From JBBAFM01 sp041655415 (GTDB lineage: Bacteria; Bacillota; Clostridia; Peptostreptococcales; JAAYPU01), in the NCBI GenBank assembly GCA_964429195.1, contig CAYSBC010000042.1, forward strand, positions 1 to 17,731: DNA of 17,731 nt, given 5' to 3'. The position numbers and the translations under genes are program-made. The notes below the pieces were generated by a model. That model was given only the letters and a program-made list of their open reading frames with translations. It was not told where the DNA came from and made no database searches. This document shows positions 1-7,141 of this stretch, one piece after another. Numbering within the stretch: the first letter of the stretch is position 1; each line of letters starts with the position of its first letter.

Positions 1-620
1 ATATAAGGTATAAGGCCAAGTCGTATTTTATTTCGGGTATAGAATTCCTCGTAATTCGTTTGATCTGTCCTAGGGTTTAGCTCATGTTCTCTGCAATAAT
101 TTTCAATTTCCTCTCTCCCAATAGCTAAGAGAGGTCTTATGATAACATCCTCTCTTTTATAGGGAATTCCTGCTAATCCTTCTAAGCCGCTCCCCCTGAT
201 GAGTCGCATCAATAATGTCTCACTTTGGTCATTCTTATTTTGAGCAACAGCAATCTTTTGACTATCCGTCTCCCTCAGAACCTCAAAAAAGGCGTCATAC
301 CTCGCCTTTCTTCCGGCTTCCTCTTCAGTTAAATTTAACGCTTGACTCATTTCCCTTATATTGACACGAAAAACATGATAAGGAATATTCAATTTCTCAC
401 AAAGCCGCTTTACATAATCCTCATCTTCGTCGGCAGCTTTTCCTCTTAGCATGTGATTGATGTGAACCCCTCTTAATTTAATTTTATATTCATCTTTCAT
501 CGTCCATAAACAATGAAGCAGGCAAACAGAATCTGGACCGCCGGATACTCCAACAATAATGGAATCTCCTTCTTTGAGCATATCGTATTTTTTTATTGTA
601 TCCTTGACTCTATTCATCAT
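1..620 (-). CDS. tilS: tRNA(Ile)-lysidine synthetase TilS, 3' part cut by window edge
   Basis: Translating the minus strand from 620 gives an open frame of 206 codons to the window edge, so the C-terminal part is missing. The PP-loop SGGPDS lies at residues 26-31, followed by the family pattern GVHINHMLRG and, near the edge, a DQTNYEEFYTRNKIR segment that matches the TilS D-x-[ST]-N...RN-x-IR motif. TilS uses ATP to attach lysine to C34 of the CAU-anticodon tRNA-Ile, switching it to isoleucine decoding of AUA; it is normally essential. Two ATGs are adjacent (620 and 617). A GGTGA/AAGG stretch lies immediately upstream, and its spacing slightly favours the second. The start sits 14 bp after the spoIIE stop, so the two are probably co-transcribed, as in other Firmicutes where hpt and ftsH usually follow. 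The identification is firm; only the start is uncertain by one codon. Confidence 0.95.
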   Translation of the reverse strand, partial: MMNRVKDTIKKYDMLKEGDSIIVGVSGGPDSVCLLHCLWTMKDEYKIKLRGVHINHMLRGKAADEDEDYVKRLCEKLNIPYHVFRVNIREMSQALNLTEEEAGRKARYDAFFEVLRETDSQKIAVAQNKNDQSETLLMRLIRGSGLEGLAGIPYKREDVIIRPLLAIGREEIENYCREHELNPRTDQTNYEEFYTRNKIRLGLIPY

Positions 621-634
621 ACCTTCACCATTGT

Positions 635-3013
635 TTAGCCAACAGCCTTACTATAAAGTACCCCCGATGCCTTTCGGACTCTCTCCATCTTAGCCGTAAT
701 GACCGTCATGTCGTCTCGTTCCCTGTCCTTATATTCATCCAAGGCTTTATTAAGTATTAAGTCTGCAATAGTCTGGGGTTCCCTTGACTTTATTGATGCA
801 ATAACACCTTTCATCCATTCTATTTTATCTTCACCCTCATAAGCATCCAATATACCATCGGATACCATAATAAGGATATCCTCTGCCGAGAGCTTTTCCG
901 TCATTTCTTCTATTTCTATCTGATAAACGATTCCAACGGGTAAGTTCCCATGCTTTATGACTTTTATTTCACCATCAACGCTTTTTATGAAAGCCGATGC
1001 AGCTCCCATTTTATAGAAGCTGGCGTTTCCCTTGTCTAAATCGATAATAGCAATATCCACCGTTGAAAAAATTTCTTCTGTAGACTTTAAGACAAGCATG
1101 GAGTTAATGGTCTTTAAAGCCAGTTCTTTTTCAAATCCAATCCGCAGTAAATGTCTTAATGCATTAATGGTTACCATGCTTTGATGTGCTGCCTTTTCTC
1201 CGGCACCCATACCATCGCTCAAAGCTATCATATACTCATTGCTCTTTAAATTTTCAAAGACATAACTATCTCCGCAAATATTCATCTCTTTTGCATACTT
1301 GGAAGATCCTACACTCATTTTGTATTCCGGACACCTTACTAAGGCAATAATATGTTGATCCACCTCTTCATCAGAAATGATATAATCGCCCCCAAAGATG
1401 TAAGATACTATTTCTTCCATCTCTTCATTATACATCTTTGCATTCTCTATTTCTATATATACTTCTACATCATCCTTCCTTTTCTCAATGACGAATACAT
1501 TTTTTACATCAAGACCTCTTTTATGGCATTGAAGAAGTATTTTTCTTTCCATATCCGCATCAAAGCTGATATTTCTGTTGAGTTCCTTGATCATATTATT
1601 GATAGATCTTGAGATCCCCTTAAACTGTGCTGCAGTTACCATTCTGCCACCTTCCAGTTTTTTTTGCCATTTAAAGCTTGTCCCTAATAATTGAAGGGAA
1701 TTGAAAATGGAATACAATACCTTGTCCATATGTTCACAACTGAAATTTAATTCTGTGTTCACATAGGACTTGTCTATTCTAGAGCTCTTATTTATTTTTG
1801 AGAGTATTTCTTTCATTACTTCTGTTGTTTTGTAATTTGATTGATTCCAACATTTATTCAAAAAATCACAATCCACACATATCCCGTTTTTTACCTTTTC
1901 AATAATCTCTGTTCCATCCTCTTCTACATCAATGATTTGCTGCTTTTCTAAGGATCCTCCATAAATAAAGGAAAGATTATCAAATATATTGGAATATTTT
2001 TTTAAATTCAGACCCATTACCCTTCTTAGCTTCGTGTCATATACATTATTGAACACCTCATCATTGAGTGGGTCGCTCATCTTCTCTTTGATTTTTCTTA
2101 TGATCTTACTCGGCAATATTGAAAAGAGCATAGCGGCAATAATGACCTCTATTGCCATTCTATTGATTTGAATCACATAGGTGGAAGATAGTATGAATAG
2201 CAAAATAATGGCAGATAGAGAACTCATAATTCTCAAATGTTTTGAAAACAACCCAACAGTCAAACCGATTGTCATCAAAATAATAACGGTGTTTTGCGAC
2301 TCCTTACCTATAATGGCCATCAGTAGCCCCAGCAACGCACCGGTTAAAGCTCCTATTGAAATACCGCCACCGTAAGCTATTATAAATGTAGCTAGGACTG
2401 CAATAATCAACATGATTCTTAACTCGTAAAAGATAATATTCATCGCAGATGACAAAAAAACACCTAGTATGACAATCATGCATAAAATATCTTCTAGAAC
2501 TAACCTCTTGCTTTTGCTCTCTGTAAAATAGGGTACCCTATGAAGAATATAGGAAAAAACAAAGACCAAAGTGATTTCAGCCCCAATTAGAAAGAGGTCA
2601 TACATGAGAACAATTCCTGATATTCTATGGTAAATCGTTGTAGCCAGTCCACATATCAGGCTCGTATAAAAACTTACAGCCAATGGTGTTTTCCTTAACT
2701 TTTTTTCAAAAATAACAACAATGCAAGATAAAGATAAAATAACGGCCAAATACCGAAAAAAAATATACTCATATCTCGTATTAACGGTTATTCCGAACAT
2801 CAAAGGTATTCCAATCCAGATATTTTTTTTATCTTTTGATGCCATTGTCCCGAAGAAGGCTACAGAAAATGGCAGAATACTGTCCAACACGGATCCTCTT
2901 GCACTAAAAAACGCAATCAAGCCATACAACAAATTGAGCACAACCCATCTCAGGTCTTTTGCTTTAATGAATACTCCTTTAAAAATATTGCTCTCTTTCG
3001 CCAGGATTTGCAT
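635..3013 (-). CDS. spoIIE: Stage II sporulation protein E, PP2C-type phosphatase
   Basis: SpoIIE is the membrane serine phosphatase that dephosphorylates the anti-anti-sigma factor SpoIIAA and so releases sigma-F in the forespore; it also acts at the polar septum with FtsZ. The 792-residue length is close to the usual 800-830. Roughly the first 330 residues form a series of hydrophobic segments, matching the multi-pass N-terminal domain. A central region contains the family's cysteine cluster (CVDCDFLNKCW). The last 215 residues are the PP2C domain: GDS at 581-583, SDGMGAG from 599, SDG from 718 and RDDM around 766-769 supply the metal-binding aspartates. The ATG at 3013 is preceded by GGGGGAG five bases upstream, so the start is well supported. 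tilS follows 14 bp downstream, and sfsA is transcribed divergently from the other side of the upstream spacer. The presence of this gene implies that the organism sporulates or descends from a spore former. Confidence 0.97.
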   Translation of the reverse strand: MQILAKESNIFKGVFIKAKDLRWVVLNLLYGLIAFFSARGSVLDSILPFSVAFFGTMASKDKKNIWIGIPLMFGITVNTRYEYIFFRYLAVILSLSCIVVIFEKKLRKTPLAVSFYTSLICGLATTIYHRISGIVLMYDLFLIGAEITLVFVFSYILHRVPYFTESKSKRLVLEDILCMIVILGVFLSSAMNIIFYELRIMLIIAVLATFIIAYGGGISIGALTGALLGLLMAIIGKESQNTVIILMTIGLTVGLFSKHLRIMSSLSAIILLFILSSTYVIQINRMAIEVIIAAMLFSILPSKIIRKIKEKMSDPLNDEVFNNVYDTKLRRVMGLNLKKYSNIFDNLSFIYGGSLEKQQIIDVEEDGTEIIEKVKNGICVDCDFLNKCWNQSNYKTTEVMKEILSKINKSSRIDKSYVNTELNFSCEHMDKVLYSIFNSLQLLGTSFKWQKKLEGGRMVTAAQFKGISRSINNMIKELNRNISFDADMERKILLQCHKRGLDVKNVFVIEKRKDDVEVYIEIENAKMYNEEMEEIVSYIFGGDYIISDEEVDQHIIALVRCPEYKMSVGSSKYAKEMNICGDSYVFENLKSNEYMIALSDGMGAGEKAAHQSMVTINALRHLLRIGFEKELALKTINSMLVLKSTEEIFSTVDIAIIDLDKGNASFYKMGAASAFIKSVDGEIKVIKHGNLPVGIVYQIEIEEMTEKLSAEDILIMVSDGILDAYEGEDKIEWMKGVIASIKSREPQTIADLILNKALDEYKDRERDDMTVITAKMERVRKASGVLYSKAVG

Positions 3014-3038
3014 GTTTTCTCCCCCTTGTTTCAGACCA

Positions 3039-3060
3039 TTAAACCTTCATAATGGTTTAA
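3039..3060. repeat. Short inverted repeat overlapping the spoIIE promoter start region
   Basis: TTAAACC at 3039-3045 and GGTTTAA at 3054-3060 are perfect 7-bp inverted arms around an 8-bp centre. The dyad lies across the expected transcription start of the candidate spoIIE promoter and touches its -10 box, a position typical of an operator. It is short and AT-rich and could be chance. Confidence 0.35.
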
Positions 3061-3089
3061 ATATAAGACTCATTATCTAATCTTATCAA
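3060..3089 (-). promoter_or_regulatory. Candidate spoIIE promoter
   Basis: On the minus strand TTGATA (3089-3084) and TATATT (3065-3060) are separated by 18 bp and lie about 45 bp upstream of the spoIIE start. Each hexamer differs from the sigma-A consensus at one position. In Bacillus subtilis spoIIE is transcribed by sigma-A with Spo0A~P from a promoter with unusually wide spacing. Here only weak 0A-box-like sequences are visible upstream (AGTGACAAA at about 3104-3112 and TTCGATA at about 3115-3121), so Spo0A control is inferred from the family and not shown. Confidence 0.4.
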
Positions 3090-3215
3090 CTGATGAGAGA
3101 AATTTTTGTCACTCTATCGAAGGGATATCTAAAATCGTATGACAACTTTATAGGATTTTATTGTTTTCACAACAAAATATGCTATATCTTTCTAAAATAA
3201 AATATTTTCTCCAGT

Positions 3216-3243
3216 TTTACTATGCTGATATCTGTTATATAAT
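3216..3243 (+). promoter_or_regulatory. Candidate sigma-A promoter of sfsA
   Basis: TTTACT (3216-3221) and a perfect TATAAT (3238-3243) are 16 bp apart. The expected start point is near 3250, giving a leader of about 30 bases before the sfsA ATG at 3282. This is the only promoter needed for the single plus-strand gene. Confidence 0.55.
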
Positions 3244-3281
3244 AGATATTCAAGTGACTGACAATTAGAAAGGTGCTTTTT

Positions 3282-3971
3282 ATGATTTATAACCATGTTT
3301 TTACAGGAACTTTTATAGAGCGAATCAATCGATTTATAGCCAAAGTGGTCATTGATAATAAGGAAGAGTTGGTTCATGTCAGAAATACAGGCAGGTGTAA
3401 GGAAATACTTCTTCCCGGCACGAGGGTGTTTTTAGAGAAGTCCTTTTCTCCCCATAGAAAAACAGCCTATTCTTTAATCAGTGCCTATAAAGAGGATGCC
3501 CTCATCAATATCGACTCCCAGATTCCCAACAAGGTCGTCTATGATGCTCTTTTAACCGATAAAATACAAGAAATAAGAAAAATAGACTTGCTAAAAAGAG
3601 AGGTCACCTTTGAGAAGTCCCGATTTGATCTCTATTTTGAATCTCACTGGTGTACTCGGGGTTTTATAGAGGTTAAAGGTGTAACTCTAGAGGAAAATGG
3701 CGTAGCCAAATTCCCCGATGCCCCCACAGAAAGGGGTAGAAAACATATTCTAGAAATGATAAAAGCAGTCGAACAAGGTTATCAAGGCTTTCTTTTTTTC
3801 CTTATTCAACTGAAAGGTTGTCATACTTTTACACCCAATGACTTGATGGATCCTGCCTTCGGTCAGGCTTTAAGACTAGCTTATGAGGGTGGTGTCAACA
3901 TCTTATGCTATGATAGCCATGTTGGTGAAAACTCAATTCACATAGGTGATAAAGTACCCCTCCTCCTTTGA
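3282..3971 (+). CDS. sfsA: SfsA family protein (sugar fermentation stimulation protein homologue)
   Basis: This 229-residue protein has typical SfsA length and motifs: VHVRNTGR near residues 31-38, LLPGTRV near 43-49, INIDSQIPNK near 75-84, and a nuclease-like core with D116 and E130-V-K132, followed by AKFPDAPTERGRKH near 142-155. The D...ExK arrangement is that of the PD-(D/E)XK fold. The E. coli protein was first linked to maltose metabolism and binds DNA, but the biochemical role of the family is not settled. The ATG at 3282 is chosen because AGAAAGGTG lies about seven bases upstream; an in-frame GTG at 3273 falls within that ribosome binding site and is less likely. It is the only plus-strand gene, has its own promoter candidate, and converges on tatD with 10 bp between stop codons. 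I see no obvious hairpin terminator between them. Confidence 0.92.
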   Translation: MIYNHVFTGTFIERINRFIAKVVIDNKEELVHVRNTGRCKEILLPGTRVFLEKSFSPHRKTAYSLISAYKEDALINIDSQIPNKVVYDALLTDKIQEIRKIDLLKREVTFEKSRFDLYFESHWCTRGFIEVKGVTLEENGVAKFPDAPTERGRKHILEMIKAVEQGYQGFLFFLIQLKGCHTFTPNDLMDPAFGQALRLAYEGGVNILCYDSHVGENSIHIGDKVPLLL

Positions 3972-3981
3972 AAGCCTTGCC

Positions 3982-4749
3982 TTACTCTATACTGAAAAAT
4001 CGCTTTGCGTTGTTCATGGTTGCTTCTGCCACGGCTTCTAAATCAATTCCTCTTATGTCTGCAATTTTTTGCGCTGTGTACTTGACATAGGAGGATTCAT
4101 TTCTTTTTCCTCTAAAAGGCTCGGGCGTTAAGTAGGGTGCATCTGTTTCCACCATCAAGTATTCAAGAGGGATTTCCCTAGCTATATCCACCAGTTTCTT
4201 AGCATTCTTAAAGGTGACAGGACCCGCTATAGAAAGCTTGGCTCCTAGCTTGACATATTGCCGTGCCAGCTCTAGACTTCCGGAAAAACAATGCATTAAA
4301 ACGCCCAGTTCAAAAGCATTTTCTTCCTTAAGTATCCTCATAACATCTTCGTTCGCATCCCTATCATGTATGATGATAGGTTTTTTCACTTCATGGGCTA
4401 ACTCTATTTGTCTTTTAAACCAGTACTTTTGTTCATCTCTCGGTGAAAGGTTACGAAAATAATCAAGCCCGATTTCACCAATGGCACGTACCTTTGGTTT
4501 TTTAGATAAACTTTTAAACATGAGAAGTGTTTCATCGTCCATCCCTTTGACATCATGTGGATGACAACCAACGGATGCATAAAATCCCTCATATTTTTCT
4601 GCCATCTCGATGGCTTGTAATGAAGTTTCAAGATCTGCCCCTGCATTGAGCACATATTTTACATCGGCCTGTTCCATTCTTTCTAAAACCTGCCCCATAT
4701 CTTTTCGAAATTCCTTGTAATACATATGAGAATGTGAGTCAAATAGCAT
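3982..4749 (-). CDS. tatD: TatD family metal-dependent DNase
   Basis: The 255-residue protein is a TatD-type TIM-barrel hydrolase. All metal ligands expected for the family are visible: H6 and H8 in DSHSH, E92 in GEIGLDYF, H128 in IIHDRDA, H153 in MHCFSGS and D203 in VETDAPYLTP. Family members act as Mg-dependent 3'-5' exonucleases on DNA or RNA and have been linked to DNA repair and degradation. The ATG at 4749 follows GGAGGG with six bases of spacing; that ribosome binding site begins right after the metG stop, so metG and tatD are almost certainly one transcript. A metG-tatD pairing is widespread in Firmicutes (metS-yabD in B. subtilis). Membership of the family is certain; the in vivo substrate is not. 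Confidence 0.95.
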   Translation of the reverse strand: MLFDSHSHMYYKEFRKDMGQVLERMEQADVKYVLNAGADLETSLQAIEMAEKYEGFYASVGCHPHDVKGMDDETLLMFKSLSKKPKVRAIGEIGLDYFRNLSPRDEQKYWFKRQIELAHEVKKPIIIHDRDANEDVMRILKEENAFELGVLMHCFSGSLELARQYVKLGAKLSIAGPVTFKNAKKLVDIAREIPLEYLMVETDAPYLTPEPFRGKRNESSYVKYTAQKIADIRGIDLEAVAEATMNNAKRFFSIE

Positions 4750-4761
4750 AAGATCCCTCCA

Positions 4762-6738
4762 TTATCTGACCTTTTCTCCACTTGGAGCATCGGTCAATAC
4801 AAATTCTAATCCTTCTCCATTATCAGCAAAGAGTATCATTCCTTTGGATTCTTCGCCTCTCAGTTTAATCGGTGTTAAATTGGCCACAACAATAACTTTC
4901 TTACCCACCATCTCTGAAGGTGTATAGTAAGCGGCTACTCCTGATACGATCTGTCTTACTTCTTCACCTATCTTAACTTGTGAAACTAATAATTTTTCTG
5001 CTTTAGGATGCTTTTTGCATTCCATGATTTCGCCTACTCTTAAATCAATCTTTTCAAAATCATCGATGGTAATATTGTTAGATTCAGGCTTATTCGTTTC
5101 TTCTTTATTATCCTTTTTATCTTTATCGTCCTTTAAGCTGGACTTTTCATTATTATCTTCTATCAGTCCCTCTAATTCCTTCAATTTCTTAGGAATATCG
5201 ATTCTTTCAAATAATATTTTAGCGGTGCCAACATTTCCGCCGACACTTGTGCCATCAAAGGAGGATAAGGATTCCCATGTGTCGTTTTTAGAATGAAGCT
5301 GCCCTAATATCCTTTCTGCTGCCTCCGGAATGAAAGGTGATAAGAGAACGGCAGAAAATCTTATGGCTTCAATTAAATTATAGAGTACTGTTGCTAATCT
5401 ATCCTTTTTGCTTTCATCCTTTCCTAGTACCCATGGCATTGTCTCATCAATATATTTATTGCTTCTTCTTAAGAGCACTAAAATTTCATCAATTGCATCT
5501 GTGACCTTGAGCTCTTCCATTTTTCTTCTTACCTTTTTAGGTGTCTCAAGAGCAAGCCCTATGAGTTCTTCATCAAGTGGCTCTTTTTCTACAGGAGCAT
5601 TTATTTTTCCATCAAAATACTTGTTGACCATGGTAATTGTTCTGTTGACTAAATTCCCTAACATATTCACTAAATCCGAATTAATTCTTTCCATCAAGAG
5701 CTCATAGGTTATGGTACCATCTTGTGCAAAGGGCATTTCATGAAGCAGGTAATACCTTACTGCATCCACACCAAATTGTTGAACTAAATCATCCGCATAA
5801 ATGACGTTTCCTTTCGATTTGCTCATTTTCCCTTCACCTACCAAAAGCCATGGGTGACCAAAAACTTGCTTTGGTAGTTCTTCTCCCAGAGCCATGAGCA
5901 ATATTGGCCAGTAGATCGTATGAAACCTTATGATATCTTTTCCTATTAAATGGACATTGGCAGGCCAATATTTTTTATAAAGCTCGCCATGGTTACCATC
6001 TGCATCATAGCCAATCCCTGTTATATAATTGCTCAAAGCATCAATCCAAACATAAACAACATGACTTGGATCAAAGGTTACCGGTATTCCCCAGTCAAAG
6101 GAAGTTCTTGAAACACATAAATCCTGAAGACCCGGTTTCAAAAAGTTCTTAATCATTTCATTTTTTCGGGATTCAGGTTGTATAAATTTCGGATTTTTCT
6201 CAATATGCTCCATCAGTCTATCTTGATATTTGCTTAACCTAAAGAAATAGGCCTCCTCTTTTTCATTAGAAACATCTCGTCCACAATCCGGGCATTTTCC
6301 TTCATGGAGCTGAGACTCTGTAAAAAAGGATTCACAAGGTGTACAATAAAGTCCTTCATACTCGCTTTTATAAATGTCGCCCTGATCATAAAGTTTTTTA
6401 AATATCTTTTGAATCGTTTTTTCATGATAATCATCTGTGGTTCTTATAAATTTATCATAGCTCGTATTCATTAAATCCCATATGCGTTTGATTTCACCGG
6501 CTACCTCATCAACAAACTCCTTAGGGGTTTTGCCTGCTTCGGCTGCCTTAATTTGTATTTTTTCACCATGCTCATCGGTACCTGTCATAAAATAGACATC
6601 ATCTCCAATAAGCCTTCTAAATCTTGCGATACTGTCCGCAAGTACAATTTCATAGGTATTTCCTATATGGGGTTTTCCTGAAGTATAGGCTATGGCCGTA
6701 GTGATATAATACTTTTCTTGATTCATTTTTTGATTCAT
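4762..6738 (-). CDS. metG: Methionyl-tRNA synthetase with C-terminal tRNA-binding domain
   Basis: This class I synthetase charges tRNA-Met with methionine, using ATP. The HIGH-type motif is HIGN at 24-27, and KMSKS is at 304-308 inside GEGKMSKSKGN. A single zinc knuckle is formed by C132, C135, C149 and C152. The anticodon-binding helical domain runs to about residue 510. A highly charged K/D/E/N-rich linker (about 525-550) then leads to an EMAP/Trbp111-like domain from about 552 to the end (FEKIDLRVGEI...GVAAYY...LRGEESKGM). The 658-residue length matches the long bacterial form that dimerises through this domain. AGGAGG lies 12 bases before the ATG at 6738, a long spacing, while a second in-frame ATG at 6726 is farther still; the first is taken. 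tatD follows 12 bp downstream. Confidence 0.97.
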   Translation of the reverse strand: MNQKMNQEKYYITTAIAYTSGKPHIGNTYEIVLADSIARFRRLIGDDVYFMTGTDEHGEKIQIKAAEAGKTPKEFVDEVAGEIKRIWDLMNTSYDKFIRTTDDYHEKTIQKIFKKLYDQGDIYKSEYEGLYCTPCESFFTESQLHEGKCPDCGRDVSNEKEEAYFFRLSKYQDRLMEHIEKNPKFIQPESRKNEMIKNFLKPGLQDLCVSRTSFDWGIPVTFDPSHVVYVWIDALSNYITGIGYDADGNHGELYKKYWPANVHLIGKDIIRFHTIYWPILLMALGEELPKQVFGHPWLLVGEGKMSKSKGNVIYADDLVQQFGVDAVRYYLLHEMPFAQDGTITYELLMERINSDLVNMLGNLVNRTITMVNKYFDGKINAPVEKEPLDEELIGLALETPKKVRRKMEELKVTDAIDEILVLLRRSNKYIDETMPWVLGKDESKKDRLATVLYNLIEAIRFSAVLLSPFIPEAAERILGQLHSKNDTWESLSSFDGTSVGGNVGTAKILFERIDIPKKLKELEGLIEDNNEKSSLKDDKDKKDNKEETNKPESNNITIDDFEKIDLRVGEIMECKKHPKAEKLLVSQVKIGEEVRQIVSGVAAYYTPSEMVGKKVIVVANLTPIKLRGEESKGMILFADNGEGLEFVLTDAPSGEKVR

Positions 6739-6785
6739 TTTATGTGATGACCTCCTCGTCCTTTAAGCAATATCAATGATTAGTA

Positions 6786-6814
6786 ATTATAACTAAAAAT
6801 AATCAATAGGTCAA
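6786..6814 (-). promoter_or_regulatory. Strong sigma-A-type promoter for metG-tatD
   Basis: On the minus strand TTGACC (6814-6809) and a perfect TATAAT (6791-6786) are separated by exactly 17 bp. The predicted start, near 6779, leaves a leader of only about 40 bases before metG. That is too short for a T-box or SAM riboswitch, so expression from this promoter looks constitutive. Confidence 0.75.
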
Positions 6815-6836
6815 ATAAATCTGCAACTATCCAGCA

Positions 6837-6911
6837 TGTCCCCTATGGGTCTAAAATGGGCCGACGAGCTTTCGGGCCTAAAATGAGCAAAATATTGAGT
6901 TATGTGTGGAA
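6837..6911. mobile_element. Possible terminal fragment of an IS21-like insertion sequence running into the gap
   Basis: Reading on the plus strand, the block begins with TGTCCCC at 6837. It contains two copies of a 16-bp motif 27 bp apart: GGGTCTAAAATGGGCC at 6847-6862 and GGGCCTAAAATGAGCA at 6874-6889, agreeing at 13 of 16 positions. Its base composition is richer in G and C than the flanking intergenic DNA. IS21-family elements begin with TG and carry multiple repeats of this general type (often containing AAAATGGGCC-like cores) inside each end as transposase-binding sites. The block runs directly into the Ns, as expected when a multicopy element breaks an assembly. No transposase sequence is visible and the opposite end is not seen, so this remains a hypothesis; an unrelated intergenic repeat is the main alternative. 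Confidence 0.35.
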
Positions 6912-7011
6912 NNNNNNNNNNNNNNNNNNNNNNNNNNNNNNNNNNNNNNNNNNNNNNNNNNNNNNNNNNNNNNNNNNNNNNNNNNNNNNNNNNNNNNNNN
7001 NNNNNNNNNNN
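6912..7011. other. Assembly gap of exactly 100 Ns
   Basis: Exactly 100 undetermined bases in a row indicate a scaffold gap of conventional length, not a measured distance. The order of the flanking contigs is therefore inferred by the assembler, and the true distance between ntpD and metG is unknown. Confidence 0.98.
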
Positions 7012-7024
7012 AATCAAGGAATCA

Positions 7025-7057
7025 AGAAATCTACAAATCTTTGATTTGTAGATTTCT
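7025..7057. repeat. Perfect 15-bp inverted repeat with 3-base loop
   Basis: The arms AGAAATCTACAAATC (7025-7039) and GATTTGTAGATTTCT (7043-7057) are exact reverse complements separated by TTT. On the minus strand it lies about 85 bp after the ntpD stop, so it could act as the transcription end of the V-ATPase operon. However, the bases following it on that strand (TGATTCCTTGATT) are not a proper T-run and the stem is AT-rich. It starts 13 bp from the assembly gap, so it could also belong to a repeat element or be an assembly artefact. Confidence 0.55.
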
Positions 7058-7141
7058 ACTGTCATAGCAGGCAGGCAACGCCTTTATGACTTTTATGATA
7101 AAAATAGTCGTTCCTAACAGTTCTCCCTATAGCCTCTCTCA

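Larger units (their letters stand above)
6739..7141. other. 403-bp intergenic region between the ATPase operon and metG, interrupted by an assembly gap
   Basis: No credible gene is visible. In order it holds the metG ribosome binding site and promoter (to 6814), an IS-end-like block (about 6837-6911), 100 undetermined bases (6912-7011), a perfect inverted repeat (7025-7057), and an AT-rich tail that forms the 3' untranslated end of the V-ATPase operon. Short frames crossing the Ns have no meaning. What lies in the gap cannot be known from this sequence. Confidence 0.8.

Noticed and set aside
1352..2375. Plus-strand frames opposite spoIIE
   Set aside because: They are antisense shadows with no ribosome binding sites or recognisable protein features; spoIIE itself is unambiguous on the other strand.
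3273..3281. GTG start for sfsA three codons upstream of the ATG
   Set aside because: This GTG is part of the likely ribosome binding site, while the ATG at 3282 has proper spacing from it.
3192..3377. Minus-strand 61-codon frame overlapping the start of sfsA
   Set aside because: It covers the sfsA promoter and start, has no ribosome binding site of note and no family resemblance.
6739..6911. T-box or SAM riboswitch before metG
   Set aside because: The promoter is too close to the gene and I find no T-box core (AGGGTGGNACCGCG-like) or attenuator hairpin in the visible sequence; anything inside the Ns cannot be judged.
6811..7065. Open frames on both strands crossing the run of Ns
   Set aside because: Most of each frame is undetermined bases and neither flank resembles a protein; they exist only because Ns do not create stops.
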